A stretch of DNA of 64,000 bases, taken from positions 82,634,963 through 82,698,962 of the forward strand of contig NC_090982.1 of the NCBI RefSeq assembly GCF_040807025.1. The letters are read 5' to 3'. Under the pieces are notes generated by a model that worked only from the letters and a program-made list of their open reading frames with translations, did not search any database and was not told where the DNA came from. Made by a program: the position numbers and the translations under genes. This DNA is from Struthio camelus (Eukaryota > Chordata > Aves > Struthioniformes > Struthionidae). Positions within the stretch are counted from its first letter, which is position 1; every line of letters begins with the position of its first letter. Of the stretch, positions 14,475-28,079 are shown piece after piece.

Positions 14475-14900
14475 TCATGGCAGAGAATGCTATTGCTGAG
14501 GGTAATAAGGCCCTTTATACATGCTTGCATTGTTTCCTTCGTTATATTTTTATTTCACGTGTCACAGACAGGCATATCTCATGCATCTTAATTATATGAT
14601 TATCTTCCAAGATGGAGACATCTTTCCTGCCTCTGAGGTGGGAAGAGATGCAGGGGGACGGAGATTTTTATATACACATAAACAGGAGTAGAGGAAGTGA
14701 CACCTTATATCAAATTGTTTTCTTATTTCCTTCCCTATTGATTTTTTTCAAAAGACAATTATTGTGGTTGTAGTGTGAGCTGCTCTCATTAGGAACCCAT
14801 TGATTGTTAGGCACAATTATTGCTTCAAATGTGGAACTGGGTAGAAATAGATAAAGGGAAAAATAGGGTTAATATTCTACTGCTTTAATGTTTGTTAATT
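14475..14900. promoter_or_regulatory. Candidate noncoding regulatory element with paired ACAATTATTG sites
   Basis: The 10-mer ACAATTATTG occurs twice in the same orientation, at 14755-14764 and 14813-14822, with CCATTGATTGTTAG between them; all three carry SOX-like ACAAT/ATTGT cores next to TAAT-like cores. Upstream, CATCTTAATTATATGATTATC (14585-14605) adds more TAAT. The segment contains no repeat I can name and is bordered on the right by the C-rich tract at 14920. Confidence 0.3.
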
Positions 14901-14919
14901 GCACAGTTTGGGCACTTCT

Positions 14920-14946
14920 CCCCCTCCCCCTCCCCCTCCCCCCCCC
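14920..14946 (-). other. G-quadruplex motif (C-rich on the plus strand)
   Basis: The plus strand reads C5 T C5 T C5 T C9, followed directly by eleven A (14947-14957). On the minus strand this is four G-tracts of at least five bases separated by single A loops, which is the pattern that forms the most stable parallel G-quadruplexes. The plus strand could correspondingly form an i-motif. Confidence 0.85.
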
Positions 14947-14957
14947 AAAAAAAAAAA

Positions 14958-17900
14958 GTTAAATAAAAACCCTAGAAAATTAATTATCTTCCTACACAAT
15001 GACCTCCCTGCTTTTAATAAGGTCAAAGAAGGAATGTATACTCCTCCATAAAATTCAGCCTTGGATTGATTGAAAAGATGAAAGCCCATTCAACTCTCTT
15101 ATTGTAAAATGTCCATACTTTCAACTGCATCTGTGCTGCAAAGAGTAGATATGCCATCTTTCATTTAGCAACACCACTCACCGTTGTATAGTCTGTTGGA
15201 GAATGCCTTTTAGTTGTGAAGTTACTCCTTCGCATATTTTCTTGGAAAGACCAGAGAGACCTGTAAAATGCTACTAAAGTTATAGGTTGCTCATTTTTTC
15301 TGGGTAAAGCAAGACTAAAATTTGCCTGGAGTCTCTCTTTCAAACCAGAGACTATGGTAGCGACTCATTCAGCAAAACCCTCTGCATATTCTGAAGGTCT
15401 TTCCTGGATCTGGTGGTTTCCCTGGCTCTTTTGTTCTCAGTTCAAGTGGCTTGAGGTTGCTACTCTTACAACGGACTCCAGAAATAAAACGACTGTGTAA
15501 TCCTCAAAGCAAACATGGGAAACGAAGAGAAGCTAGTGGGTAAATCCCACAAGGACGTATAGACATTGTGTGCCCAGCTCTATGGCAGAATTCACAAACG
15601 CAAACATCAAGCGGAGAAAAGTGTGGGAGCTCAGTTCCCCTCCCTCCGAGCGTGCAGAGCACGGCGCTGGAGCTCAGGCCGGGAGACGGCCACATTAATG
15701 TTGGAAATGACCATGGCAGCCCAGCTCAGTGATTGCTGCATGCTGGAGGTGCGCTCTGAATCAATCTGCAGGGCAAGGTTTTTCAGAGGGTTTAAGCATG
15801 AAAAGATGAAGATATTATTTTTTTGAGTCTCTTACTGACCTTTTTCCTACCTTGGGTGGTCATGACAGGGAGGAACTAAACGACACGGATGCCTACATAC
15901 TCAAGCAATTAAACTCTTATTGAAAAAAAGTTTAAAAGTTAAATCCTGGCCACCTACGTGTTTCTGCAGATTGGATGCTGATAGCATCTTTCCAAGGCCA
16001 TCTGTAACAGATCAAGAGATTTCCTCTGGAATTACTCAGCCCTTGTCCTTTTCATGACAGAAGTGCCTTCGCTTCTCTGCAGCTGCCCGTTTCACTTACC
16101 CCTTGAAGAATGGCCTGGGTTTAAGGGCATGTCTACATTGCCAGCTGCAGACAGACACACACTGTGCTCTGAACTGGCAAATGGGACCTAGCATGGGGCT
16201 AGAAGCTGAGCAGACATGTTAATGTGAAAGCCTTGCCATGCTAATCAGTTCAGCTGAGTGACATTGTGTCCTACTGGGTTTTGGGAACATGCATTTCCTC
16301 CAGTGAGAGCAGTGATGTAGTGATCAACATCCATCTTAAAACAACATTATTTTATTTGGTGTCAGGGAGAAAAGGTATTAGAGAGACAAATAGGATTTTA
16401 AAATAACAAACAGCAGGAATATATATTTAGTCTTAGGTTACCAATTTGACATGTCACTATGAGTCAAGTTAGATAGGCTTTGGTCCCAGGAATAGTACTT
16501 TTTATGTTCTAACAAAGCACCAATTTTCTTATAGAGCAGCGCTTATGCCTGTGCTGTTGTTCCCTATATTCATGCTAACACACACAAACTAACATTTAGA
16601 TCTTGAGGTTAATACCAGCAGCATGAAACCTGAGCTGGTTTCTAAACCATGCTGAGCAATATTGGGGCAAGCATTGGGAGCAGTGTTGCCATACAGCTGA
16701 TTCTCCAGGTTACTGCAGCTGCAGTTCTAGTACTTCTCAAACCCTATGTTTTAAAGCGAGCATCGAGTATCCACAGACCTTGTACTCACTGCGATGTGGG
16801 TTCAAAACAATCTGGAGGTCTGGAAGAGAATGGATTACAGCTGCTGAGGCTCCTTACTTGGAGCATGACCCCTTGAGTGACTAATAGAAAAGGCAGTTTT
16901 CAATTTTCACTAGGTGATTCATCTGACTGTTCTTAAACTGCTCTCTAGAGTGGAACAGTTTTGGGAGAAAAAAACCCTTTGTGAAATACACAGCAGCGTA
17001 GTGACAGCCGCCAGAAAAGGACTCAACTAGTATGGCACTTGTCACACTAATGAGCATCAATTCATACTGTTTGTCACTCTTGAACTAACATATTTGATTG
17101 CTCTTTTCTCATTATTGTTGTTTTCCTCAAACTACACTTAGATTGCAAAATCCACTGATAATCGTGGGGTATCTGTTTGTATATGTACCGATGTTACTTC
17201 TTGGACTGGCGTACGAAAGTGCCATGTGCGAAGCAAAGCTCAACTCTGTTTAGTGGGGGCTTATGCAATTAAACCGTCTGTGAGCATAAAGATCTCTGTA
17301 CCCAGCCTCTCATCTGCACTCCTGCTTAACTAGCAGCAAATATGCATCATAAATGCCACATCATGTGCCTACGCGCTCTTGCCTTGGGTTAGCATAATAG
17401 CCACCCTAAATTGTATTATGCTGTGCATCAGTTGCTCAGTATTCAAGGCCTGTTCCTCCCTAACCTAATATTATGATTTATCTTTGCCTTTGATTTTCTC
17501 TATTGACTGCTAGCTGTTCTTGTAAGGTTACTGTGGAAACAGGAAGAGTATCCAAAGATAGTGTTTTGTCTGTAGCATGTCTGTGCATCCATATGTCGCA
17601 TCTATATGGCCTGGAGGTGTTGACGTGTAAGAGCAAACAATCCAGTAGGGAGTGTTCTTACGTTAGGCTATAGCAGCAATCACGGCTGGTAGCAGAGTCC
17701 ACAGGTACACAAGTATATGGACATCCTGAGCTCTATCTTGAATGTCACTTTTCCTGAAGGATATTCCCTGGCTCTTTGTTCTGAACTTACCAGGGACTTC
17801 ACCGTGAAATATGTATAATGTGGATATTATGTCCTCAACATCACCTCTTTTGGTCTACACGTTTACCACGTTATTGGTCTGCACAACTTGCTAATGTAGA

Positions 17901-19160
17901 CATAAACTATGAACACCAAGAAAGAATATTGCCTTCTGCAAAATACTGCAAAACAAAGCAGCATTCTCTTTTCTGATTTTTTTCCCCACACAGTGAGTTA
18001 GAAAGCTTGCTTCCTCATCCACACTAATATTTCATCTTTGGATCCTGCTTTTCATCTGTAGGTTTCAGACACACTAGGTAGCACTGTCTGCAACTTCCAA
18101 ATCATGCCAAAGTGGCTTTGAAAGCCAAGTGCCCAGCCCTGCTCAGGCTGAGATCCAGACGCTTGCACCCTTGGCTGGATCTGGCGTTCGTCACCAGTTC
18201 CTTGATTTCCCATCAGCCATTGGAAATAATACTTCCTTTGCCCATCAGGTCTATTCAGAGTGTAAACTATCTCCATAGGATTAATATCACCTCTTTTCAG
18301 TTGTGTAAAAATTGGAGGTCATGGATAGGCTCGTAAATGAGGCTCCTAACAGATAGGAGTTGCATAGTAGACACCTAACGGGGTGATTTAGCCCTATAAC
18401 TGAACGTTATATATCCTGGAATGAGATGAATTTCCTTAATAAGGTAGGACTAGCTGGACTAAATAGTTAAGAATTATCTTTCTCTCCCTGACTAGGATTG
18501 CCAATGTATGAGCAATGTATGTGCTGCCAATGCACAATTGTCTGTCTGCAGGAAATGCACAAAAAGAAAGGATCATCTCTCTCTCTCTCTCAGATGGATG
18601 TCAGTAAGCTCCTTCCTACCTCTGATTTTCCCTGTATGACTTTTCTGGGAAGGTGACTACACATCTTGAAGGCAGGAGCAGGAATTCAGTGTGCATCATG
18701 TTCCAGTAAGTCTGACAACATAGACGTCATGTTCCTGCTGATGCTGTATAATGAAGAGATTTCCCTGCTAATGCTGTGAGAGGGAATGTATACCTAAACA
18801 GGGCAAAGAATATCGAAAACCTTAAACAACCCGTGGTTACAGTGAGCTTATGGCCCCCTCGACGTCGGTTTTTTGAGATTCATTCTTCGTTCATCTAATC
18901 TGTCATGAGCTGGAGCTCCCTCCAAAACCAATTTCCTAGCGTTGCTTTGTTTGCTCTTCTGCCTTGCTGGCTCCTCTGCTCTGCAGATGTGCACAGCGAT
19001 GCACAATGAACTGCAGAAAATTAACGGGGTGGTGGGGGGGGAGGATTTAATTCCTCAGCGCATTTCAAAATGAACGTATGTTTTTGCCTGACCAGGAAAC
19101 TCCAGGCTTGGCCACCCTTTCGTTGCGTTAGTCTGATACTTCAGTGTTGCAGAGCCCCCT
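14958..19160. other. No gene seen; one small CpG cluster
   Basis: About nine CpGs occur between 15590 and 15700 (for example CCGAGCG and ACGGCGC), which is locally dense but short. The rest is unique sequence. GGGCATGTCTACATTGCC at 16125 is reminiscent of old DNA-transposon text in reptiles, but it is too short to call. Confidence 0.55.
18574..18592 (+). repeat. (TC)n microsatellite
   Basis: About nine TC units in a row between GATCA and AGATGG. This is simple sequence only. Confidence 0.85.
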
Positions 19161-19164
19161 GTTC

Positions 19165-19375
19165 CAGCCAATCCAAATGACTTACTGAAGATCACCCAAA
19201 GGACTGGTAACAGAGCCTAGATACCAATTTCACTCCTTAACTATCAGTTCGAAGTGTAATTGAGTCAGCTCTCAAAAGATATAGTCCAGTTTCATAGTGG
19301 GGAAACTGAGTCACGGTGGTGTCCTAGCCCACTGCCCTGCAAGGAAGCTGGGGGCAGAAATGCATCTCTTGCTGC
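19165..19375 (-). repeat. MIR-like SINE sequence, possibly two partial copies
   Basis: AGTGGGGAAACTGAGTCACG at about 19297 is the inverted MIR core (ACAGATGGGGAAACTGAGGC). About 110 bases earlier, TGACTTACTGAAGATCACCC with GTAACAGAGCCTAGATACCA fits the part of the inverted core that should come after it (AAGTGACTTGCCCAAGGTCA then GGCAGAGC). Because the two parts are in the wrong order for one copy, they may be two truncated insertions side by side. Confidence 0.5.
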
Positions 19376-21850
19376 TTTTTTCCCTCTTCCATAATCGTCC
19401 TGCCTTCGGGGAGATTTTGAAGAGGTGATGACTGAAACCGCTTCTGATATGCTATGGGAACGCTTGCTCAGAGCTGTGCGCTGTATGATAAACAGTAGAG
19501 GGATTCAGAAAAGAGAAAATATTGTCTAAATGCTAGGGATATCCATCAGTATCTGCTCACGTGGCTGCAGAGTTGTCATATTTATTGAGATATTTATAAG
19601 GTCAACAGAAGACAGAGGAAAACTATTCCCTTGACATCCTCACACACATATTGCAGTCTCTGTCTCTGCGTTCATGGTAATGACTGTTTCGCTTGAACCA
19701 GTTTCAGAAAGATTTGGGGATTTTTCATTCCCACATGTGTAATGAACTGGAAAGTCTCAGTTCACTTCTTATCTACTTAAGATAAAAGTAAAGAGACAAA
19801 ACAATAAATGGGTATAAAGAATTAAGTGTCTTCTTATTTGGACATCTTTTCAGGTTAAGGGTAAAGCACATGAAAAGGTACATAGTAGTCAAACTAATTA
19901 TCATTTTCATTTACAGCTTTGGGAACTATGGTAATATAGATGATTTATAATGACAAATTCTAATAAAAAGCAATAAAATAGCTTTCTTTAGGGGCAGGAC
20001 TCATAGATGAAAATTTGGAGGAACCAGATTATTATAACTAGACTGCTGGTCACTTTTTAAAAATTTAAACAATTTTAAATAAAAACGCATTTTGTGATCA
20101 AAGAGAAAGTTTAAACAGGCTGTTATAAGCTGTTCTATATTTTGATAAAACCAGAATCCATATGGTTTTTAGGGTTTTGTCAAAAATTTGCTGGCTGTAG
20201 AAACCACTACTTTTACGTGTTTATACTCATCAACTTTGGTACCAATGTCTTCAAAGAAGCAAGCTATGTTTTAAGTCTCCCAATGATGCTCCTCGTGCAA
20301 CTTTCAAAGCAGCAGAATCAAGGCTTTGCTGCACAGCTTGAGCCAAAAAAAGGTGTGAATTTACAGAAGTGCCATATGGTTAAGTAAGCAATCACAGTAA
20401 ACAATAGTGTCTTTTGCAGTATAAGCTACGTCTCCAAAGAACAGCAGAGGGAACTGGTATAGTGCATACCGATGCATAAATTACAGATAATGGTGGCAGC
20501 ATGTAGTTTCTAAAGGTGCCCAAAAAGCCAGTTTCTACCTCTTGCCTCCCCAGCCAGCTGGAGAGGGTCTCACTGCTCCGTCTGCTGCAGCTGCAGGTCT
20601 CGATTACCTCCTCGCAGCTCTTCATGTTCTTTGATGGTGGCAGTAAGAGTAGGAAACCCAGCTGCCATCAAGGCCCTGAGTAATTATTTCATCTCCAGTC
20701 CCACAGTGCCAGAAGTTAGTTCAGGTGTCGGCTTGGCTCCATGTGCCTGTGCATGCGTCTACAATTCCCCCCTGAGCTCTCAGGGTGAAAGGGCTCTCCA
20801 GTGCTGACGGCCTCGGTCCGAGTCAGTCGTGTGCTGCTGAGGAGGTTTTATTAGGGAAAATGTTGTATTTCAAGCAAGCAAACAAAAAAAAAAAAAACAA
20901 AAAGGCAGGCAAGCTTTCAGGTCTGCAAACCTTTCATGCAGACTGAAATAGCAGCGAGCATCAAAGGTGCCTGTGGGTTAAGAGCGATTGCTCTGGGTTT
21001 AACTTCATTGTGTTGATCAGTCCGTTTGAGGAAAAAAAGGTAGCTTGTCCCTGCGCAGCAGAGAAAGGTGTTAGTAAGAAAAGAGGCGATAAAGAGGCCA
21101 GCCTCTGTGGGACAGCGAGAGACAGGTAGTGTATTACTTGTGGAGCATACAGGCAGAGCTTCATCTAAATCAGAAACTGCACAAGCTGCTCTCTGTTGGC
21201 TGCCCACGAAAGTTCTTGTAGCCTTGGAAGTAGGTGGTCTGGCTCATTCACGTTCCTCAAATTCATGGACAATAGTAATACCACATTAAATTTAAGCACC
21301 AATGGTAATAGCTTTGAACGCACTGTAAGACTTTATTTTTTCCTTTCTAACAATGCCCTGCTGGAAGTTTGAGATTTGTCTGTAACAAGATAAGTTCTTG
21401 GTCCAAAGGAGGTTTGCTTCACATCTTGGGAATAACTGTAATATGTACAGGAGAGCCATATTAACATAATATCAATGAAAGTGCAGTTCTTCTTGTTTGT
21501 AAAGTGGAACTGTTGATACTGACCTGTTCTGCCAAGTATTTTGCTTTGAAGATGGAAAGTACTAGGTATCATTAATTACAGATTTCCTTGAAATGAATGT
21601 GGATATATGGAGTAAGATTATAAATATCATAGTTTTGCCTTCCTTGAGCAGATTGGATTGCTTTTTTGGTTTGGGAGAAAAATATTTCATTGACTCAAAG
21701 GATGTGTGAAGCTGGACTTTGAAGCAGAGTCATGAACCTGTTTCAGGTTCTGCCTTAGACTAAAAGCAAAACCTTTTCACTATCTCAAGTGAATCAAAGA
21801 GAGACGGCTTTATTTCCAAGATAATTCAAAGCTTTGTCTTTGGTCAAATT

Positions 21851-21884
21851 CCTCTTTTCTCTCTCTCTTTTTTTTTTTTTTTTT
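21851..21884 (+). repeat. TC-rich tract running into T17
   Basis: CCTCTTTTCTCTCTCTC is followed by seventeen T. It is pure pyrimidine except at the borders and may be an old reversed poly(A)-type run, but no retroposon body is recognisable on either side. Confidence 0.85.
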
Positions 21885-22254
21885 GACTTCTTTACTAATA
21901 TGCCTCTTGTGCACAGTATTGAATAGGAATTTTAAAACAGTACTGGATAGAGAACTATTTAAACTGAAGTTCTGTGGTGTTATATTTTGCTTCTGTAGGA
22001 TCAACATAAGTAAGTCTTATTTTGCATCGTTTCATGCATCAGATCTCTTTGCGTGGGGTGCAAAGCTTCACAGCCTGGCTGTATTCCAGCTTTTCTCATG
22101 CTGGTGTGCCTGCTCTCCCTCAGGTGTTTTTTTTTTTTTTTTGGATATGTTTATGGATTTTCTCCCTTCTCTCTGTTGTATAGTTTTTAAATAACCACTG
22201 TGTTTCACGCCAGAAGAAGTTTCTTTTCTGCGGAGTTCGGGTGATACCTATGCA

Positions 22255-22275
22255 CAAGGTTGCACAACAACCTTG
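22255..22275. repeat. Short inverted repeat
   Basis: CAAGGTTG and CAACCTTG form a perfect 8-bp stem around the loop CACAA. It is small, has no U tract after it, and I assign it no function. Confidence 0.8.
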
Positions 22276-25200
22276 CAGATGCCTAGAACATTTACTCAGA
22301 TGTGCAATCCTATTGAAAATAGCCTCATTTTAGGGCCTGAGGTGATGGCCGTGCACATTTTTTCCCATTTCTGTTAGTGGGAACCTTTCATAAATAAGAA
22401 GCATTTCTGCAAAACATTTTACCTTGATACTTTTTAAACACTCTTTCCTTAGTCTCTGGATTTTACGAACTGCGTTTCAGTGATGCAAACACTTAGCCAT
22501 GCTCATAGCATTTCTTGTGGAACCCAGCCTGACGTTGCCTGCACGGTGTAATGAGATCTGCATTATGGATCAAGGGTAATGAGGTGTTTAAAAAAAAGAA
22601 TGATCATCACCTGTCCCCTCCAGCTGTCCTTTGATAAACAAAAACTTATCATCATCAAATTTTAAAACAGTCTTACAAATAGCAGTCAGCCTCAATAGAC
22701 AGACGAGATCTCATTTGTTCCAAACTCTTTACATATGCTCTGTATTACTTAAATTGATGATCAGGCAGGTGTATTCAGGAACTTTCTAATAAAACATTTT
22801 CAGCAGAAAATGAATATCCTTTGAAATATAAACTGATACAACTATTCTGTTTTGAATTATGTTATCAGTCACTTTTTTGAATAACTGAAATACCCTATTT
22901 CTGACAACAAGAAAGGAACAAAATCATAACTTTACCTAAGGAATCACCTTCTGTTCATCTGAATTTAAAAGTCGAAAATTAAATGATCAAAATCAAAACA
23001 AAATCTGTGATTTCAAATTTAGAAAAAAAAAAATTCCCATTCAGATGTTCCAAATTAAATTTGGCATGGTCAGTATATGGCTTTTTGGATTTGTACTTTC
23101 CTTTTGTCAGTCAGGATTGGAAATCATTTCAAAAATCTCAAACTTGATTTTGTTCACGTTCGGTACCGGTAAGTTTCTGGAGAAGCATTTAATTCCTCTT
23201 GCATTTTAAACATATTTTAAGTAACATGCCAAAAGAATGCAATTGGCTTCTTTAACTACCTTGTAGAAAAGTGATGGCAGCAAGTCGTGTTAATTATGTG
23301 GATTCCCTTTACTGATGGTTGGTAGAGACAGATGCCTCCAGAGAGCAATTCATTGCACCTATTTCAGAACTATTCCGGGAAGGAATTAGTTACTCACTAG
23401 AGTTTCTATTATCTATATGAATTGCTGACAATTATAGAGGAAACTGAGATGACTATCTGAGTGAGCTACTTCACTTTAACGTAGTTAAGCTCAGCTGAGA
23501 CAGATCCTGGCCTTAGTGATGCAATCTAAATTAGGCCGACAAAATCCTTTCCAAAGACTCCTTGTTTTAGAGCTTTGCCATAATCTTGTTTTATGGCCTA
23601 TTTCAGGACTGAACTTAGAGGATTTAGCCATCTGAATGATCCGCCTGACTGGCTGTATGAAGTTTTGCAAAAATTCCTCATAAGGTGGGGCCAGGTTTTG
23701 ATCTTGCAGCAGCTTCAGCCGGTGTGTTCCCAAGGACTTCAGGGGACTGATTTGTGCTGGGAGAATCGGCCCCACTCACTGTTTGGAAGGGAGTAATGTC
23801 AGCTTCAGAGAAAACCATTCAAGAAGATAATTGGAACTGGTAATGCTTTAAAATTTTCTGCAAGCAGGAGCCGAAAGTGAGCATAAATCAGGAGGGAAAA
23901 CATCTGGGATGGATTTTTTATTTACTTTAAAATTCTCAGCTCTGTTTAAGGAGGAACCTCCTCTGGGGAAGCAAATATTCCTTTCACCTTCTGTGACAGA
24001 TATTTCAAAAGTCTTCTTTGCCTATTTCTGACTTGTAATGAAAGAGGCAATACTTTCTGTTTCTAACGCTGCATATAATATCCAGTTACAGGCTGTGTGG
24101 TCCAGGTGCTTTCATTTTTCCCCTCCAGAAAGAAAAAAAAAAAAAAATCCTTCCAATTCAGTCTTTATAGATCCCTAAAATGCAAAATCTAGTAAAGTTA
24201 TTGTATTCTTTTATAAAAGGAGGTCATTAGTTTCCTGAGGCTTTTTTATTCATCCTCAGAGTTGAATTCTGGCATTTACTAAATCAAGTATTGGTTGCAA
24301 ATTAGAAAAGAAGAAAGCAAAATGAAATGCAGCCTGGAGTCTCTGCTTGAAGGTTGAAAGTTTAAATACCGTTTTGGGTAAAGAGCCTCTCTCAACTCCA
24401 TATGTCAATGCCGTAGCACAGTAGCTAGGTGTATTCTTCCAGTTTGTGCCGGGCACTGCTTACAAACCAGCATATGGCTGTGTCAGCTGGAATCTTTCTT
24501 AGTGTATGAAAATCGCCCTTACCCACTAATATTTCGTGTAAATAAATGGAGGTCCTTGAGCTGGAGGGGGGGAGCAGAATAGGTCAGAGGGGATGCAATA
24601 AGAAAACACAGACTGTGATGAAGTTGCAACTGGAATTGGGGCATCTAACCCACAGCCCGACCTGTGGCTTGGCCTGGCGCTAAAGCCAAGTGCAGGATAG
24701 TGCAGGGGTACCAGCTTATGACAGTTCTTGAGGGGCTAAGGCTCCCTTAGCCCATCGTTTTTCTTAGGAAATTCCTGTTTTCCAGCTGGTGATACAGCTT
24801 GCTCTTCTTCATTCACCCAGCACTGCACTGGTCGGTCAGATAAAAAAAAAATCTCCCTGTTTTTAGATAGGGCATGACGATACCTGACTCCCATCTATAC
24901 AGTGAACTAGAAATACTTTTACTGTCAGTTTGGTAGCGCCTTCAAATTCACTGTTTAATAAATGGAAATGTAATAGGAATTCAACTCCTGGTTCCTGCTG
25001 CTGCTGGAGTTTTTGCATTGAAATCCCTGGGCTAATAGCAAAGCACTAAAGAACTGAAATAAAAATCTCTTAAAAATCTTTAACTTATGTTCTTTTGGCA
25101 AGTGAGTGTATTCCTGCCTCGAGAGAGTCGTGTACTGAGTAAGATATTTTCTCTAACCCCTCTGGGAAAAGCAGATAACTACCTGCTTTACAGCCCTCTG

Positions 25201-27581
25201 TGCTCTCTGGGTTTGTCACTTGTGCACAATAAAGGAAAATGCCATATTGGCTGCAATTAAATCCTTTTTTTTTTTTTTTTCCTTTCTTCACTCAGGAAAA
25301 TAAAGTTAAGGAAGCTAAAGTTTGTTTTAGAGCGAGTCTGCAATTTAGCTTGAACTCTACTGTCCATCATCACGGAAAAAGGATTTTGCTCTACACTCTC
25401 CACAGCCAAAAAAGTTCAGGGAGGGTAAGCTTAGCTGTTGCCCTGAAAAAATCACGTAAACGCCTAAGTAGCACTTGTCACCATAATTTCTGAGCCTCAT
25501 ACAATAAGAATTGGCTTTATTCTCTCAGGTGAGAGGTACCAGCAGTTAGACCAAAACACTTTTCAGATTCAGTTTATTAATACCTTCCTTTTTGTGCTGT
25601 CCACTTGTTGACCGGAAATTTTATCTTCTTAGACATCTAGACCCTGTGGATGCCTTAGATTTAATGGTTATATTTGGATGCAGCCTTTGAACTGGATACA
25701 CCATCAACGAGGTGTTCCGCAACACGCTAGGCTCAGGCATAGCCTAGGAGGATGTGTCCATACGAAGTGACTTCATCTCCCAGCTTCTGGGCACAGAAGT
25801 ATCTCACTGGAGAAGACTTCCAGAATAGGAACTGCTCATTCTATCTTCCCTCCAAAAGGAAGAAATTTTTCGCTGAGATAAAAAGGAGGGAAAAACTGAA
25901 TTAACTTTCTTGTGTAGCGGTCCTTGCTGCAGGAGAAGTGCTAGTCAACGACATTCTGACTCATTTAAGTTGAGAGGGATCTCTATAATGTATAGTTCTT
26001 TGATATTTTAAGCTTAAGAATAGCAAATCACAGTCTGTTACATTTGCAAGTTACATTTTTCTAGCTTTCAAACACTGGGAAATATGAAGTACTCTTTCAT
26101 TATAAGTCAGTGATGGATTCAATTAGAGAAAATGGTCACTATCTTTCTTTCTCTACTCTCCTTCCTCACCACATCTGTAGTTTAAAATAATTCACTAGAA
26201 ATACCCAATACTTATTAGACAATCTCTCAGCTAGTTTACAGAAAAGTATTTCTATAGAAATACATTTGCAATAGTTTGAGAAGCTGATACTCTATTATTA
26301 TCATCAGTTTTTTTGATACTGTGAATACATTTTTTACAGGCAAAAGAATCTTTGGAAGCTATGGGAAAGTTTTTGCAGTCAATCTAAGGTTATAAAATAT
26401 GAAAGAAACTGCATGCGTCCGTGTGTGTACATCTCTGCACGTGTATTTATCTTAAAACAGTCTCCATAATAGATACAGGTAAGAGTATTATAAGCCGTGA
26501 CAGATAGTCCACAACCAATTGATGTAAATCAATTCAATGTATAGCCAGTTCCTTTTGAGCTATTCACTCAGCCTGGCTAACAACATCAAAGATGATTAAA
26601 GCAGTAAAAAAGAGAAAGTGACTTCTATGAAAAAATGCTCATCCAGCATAAAGCCTGTTGAGATGTTCTGATGAAATGATGGCACATACCAGCTGGCTGA
26701 CCCTAAAACCTTTAGTTAAAAATCTGTGAAGTTCAACGCCTTTTTGCTAAAAAACAGGGAGGGTACTGATGAACTCTGACATTTTGGCACGTGTTCCCAG
26801 GAGCTAAAAACACCAACCCTGCACTCCCATGCATCCAGCTCTCCTGCTACCTGTAGCCTCCAGGCCTTAACTCAGAGCAAGGACTTGATATGCAAGTTGA
26901 AAGAAGAAAATTAACTACACTGGATTCTTTAAGTAGACATGAGGTCTGCACAGTCCAGATGGGATTGCTCACTGGCAACCTGATGGGCACTGAAGACTTT
27001 GAGGTATGATGCCTTGCGTCTCAATGCTACCTCATCTGCACTCATAGCTGAGCTGTCCTCTGGGGCTGTAACAACTAGCACAGGACGGCCAGCACCCACA
27101 CTGATATGGAGTCTTACTACTCAAGACAGGGAGGCCACATCCAAACTTGCTTACTGGGAATGGTCCTCAGCCGTGATGTCTCCTGAAATATGTTCAGATG
27201 TTGTTAATTAATCCAGGTCAAACCCATGGCAACTGTATTAACAGTTTTAATTAAAAGATTAACTGTAGAAATAATCAAATTCTGCCGTCTGGAATTGTTG
27301 CCTGGCCCTGCTCAGCTTACCAATGTAGATGTAACTGCAGAACATGTAACTGCACCGAAAATTACCAGCCAGTGAGATAAACACAAGTGAAAGTAGAGAT
27401 TTTGTCCTTCAGAGCAGCTGTTTCACTTCTTTTACTCATTTACCAATTTCTTGACATTATTTTATCTTACTTTGAAAATTAAAATAAACAATCACATCAG
27501 CAGGGAGTAGGCATGAGCATGAGGATGAGATGTGATTACCCATCCAGTATCACCACTCTCACACACAAACTGGTATCCTGC

Positions 27582-27601
27582 AAAAAAAAAAAAAAAAAAA
27601 A
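27582..27601 (+). repeat. Poly(A) run, 20 bases
   Basis: Twenty consecutive A between ATCCTGC and CACCCTC. No retroposon body is recognisable. Confidence 0.95.
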
Positions 27602-28079
27602 CACCCTCACCTCCCATCACTGTGGAGCCGCTTGGAGCGGCATGACAGGGTGAGAGGGACCTCAAAGCCTTTGAAATTGTTCCTGCTGCTGGCTGATTTT
27701 CAGAGCAAACGACATTCCTCTTCCACTCCTTCCATATCGCCTGTGTCTTCTTTTAATCCCTGCTTTTGAATTAACTGCTTTCAAACTTGAGGAAAGTTTC
27801 ACATTTGATCACAGAAAAAAAATCCTCCCTGACATGAAGGGCAAGACAAATGTTGATCAGCCCAGTGCTGGTGACAGGTGCTGAGTGCCTGAGGCAAGCT
27901 GTCACTTTGCTGTGTCCCAGGTTCTTGGAGCTCATAGTAAAGCCCTGCTAAATGCCACTGCTGGAATGTGAACAGAAGAAATGCTTCCTCAGCAGGTGCC
28001 TTTCAAAATGGTCAATGAAGAAAAACTTTTCACAGCTCAGGGGTGTTGCCAGGTGTCTCATTTTTATGCATGTCCCATC

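Larger units (their letters stand above)
19380..28075. other. No gene seen; unique DNA with homopolymer runs
   Basis: Homopolymer runs at 20884-20897 (A), 22127-22142 (T), 24133-24147 (A) and 25265-25280 (T) interrupt unique sequence. Frames up to 103 codons (21883-22194) contain poly-F from T runs and resemble nothing. No transposon of any size is recognised. Confidence 0.55.

Noticed and set aside
16120..16300. Possible DNA-transposon remnant starting GGGCATGTCTACATTGCC
   Set aside because: Only one short phrase is suggestive; no terminal inverted repeats or target duplication seen.
21883..22194. 103-codon frame with a hydrophobic poly-F segment
   Set aside because: The poly-F comes from the T16 run at 22127-22142; nothing else supports a gene.
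23590..23800. Segment resembling old amniote SINE text (GGGGCCAGGTTTTGATCTTG)
   Set aside because: Only a short phrase is reminiscent; no element ends or ordered landmarks could be shown.
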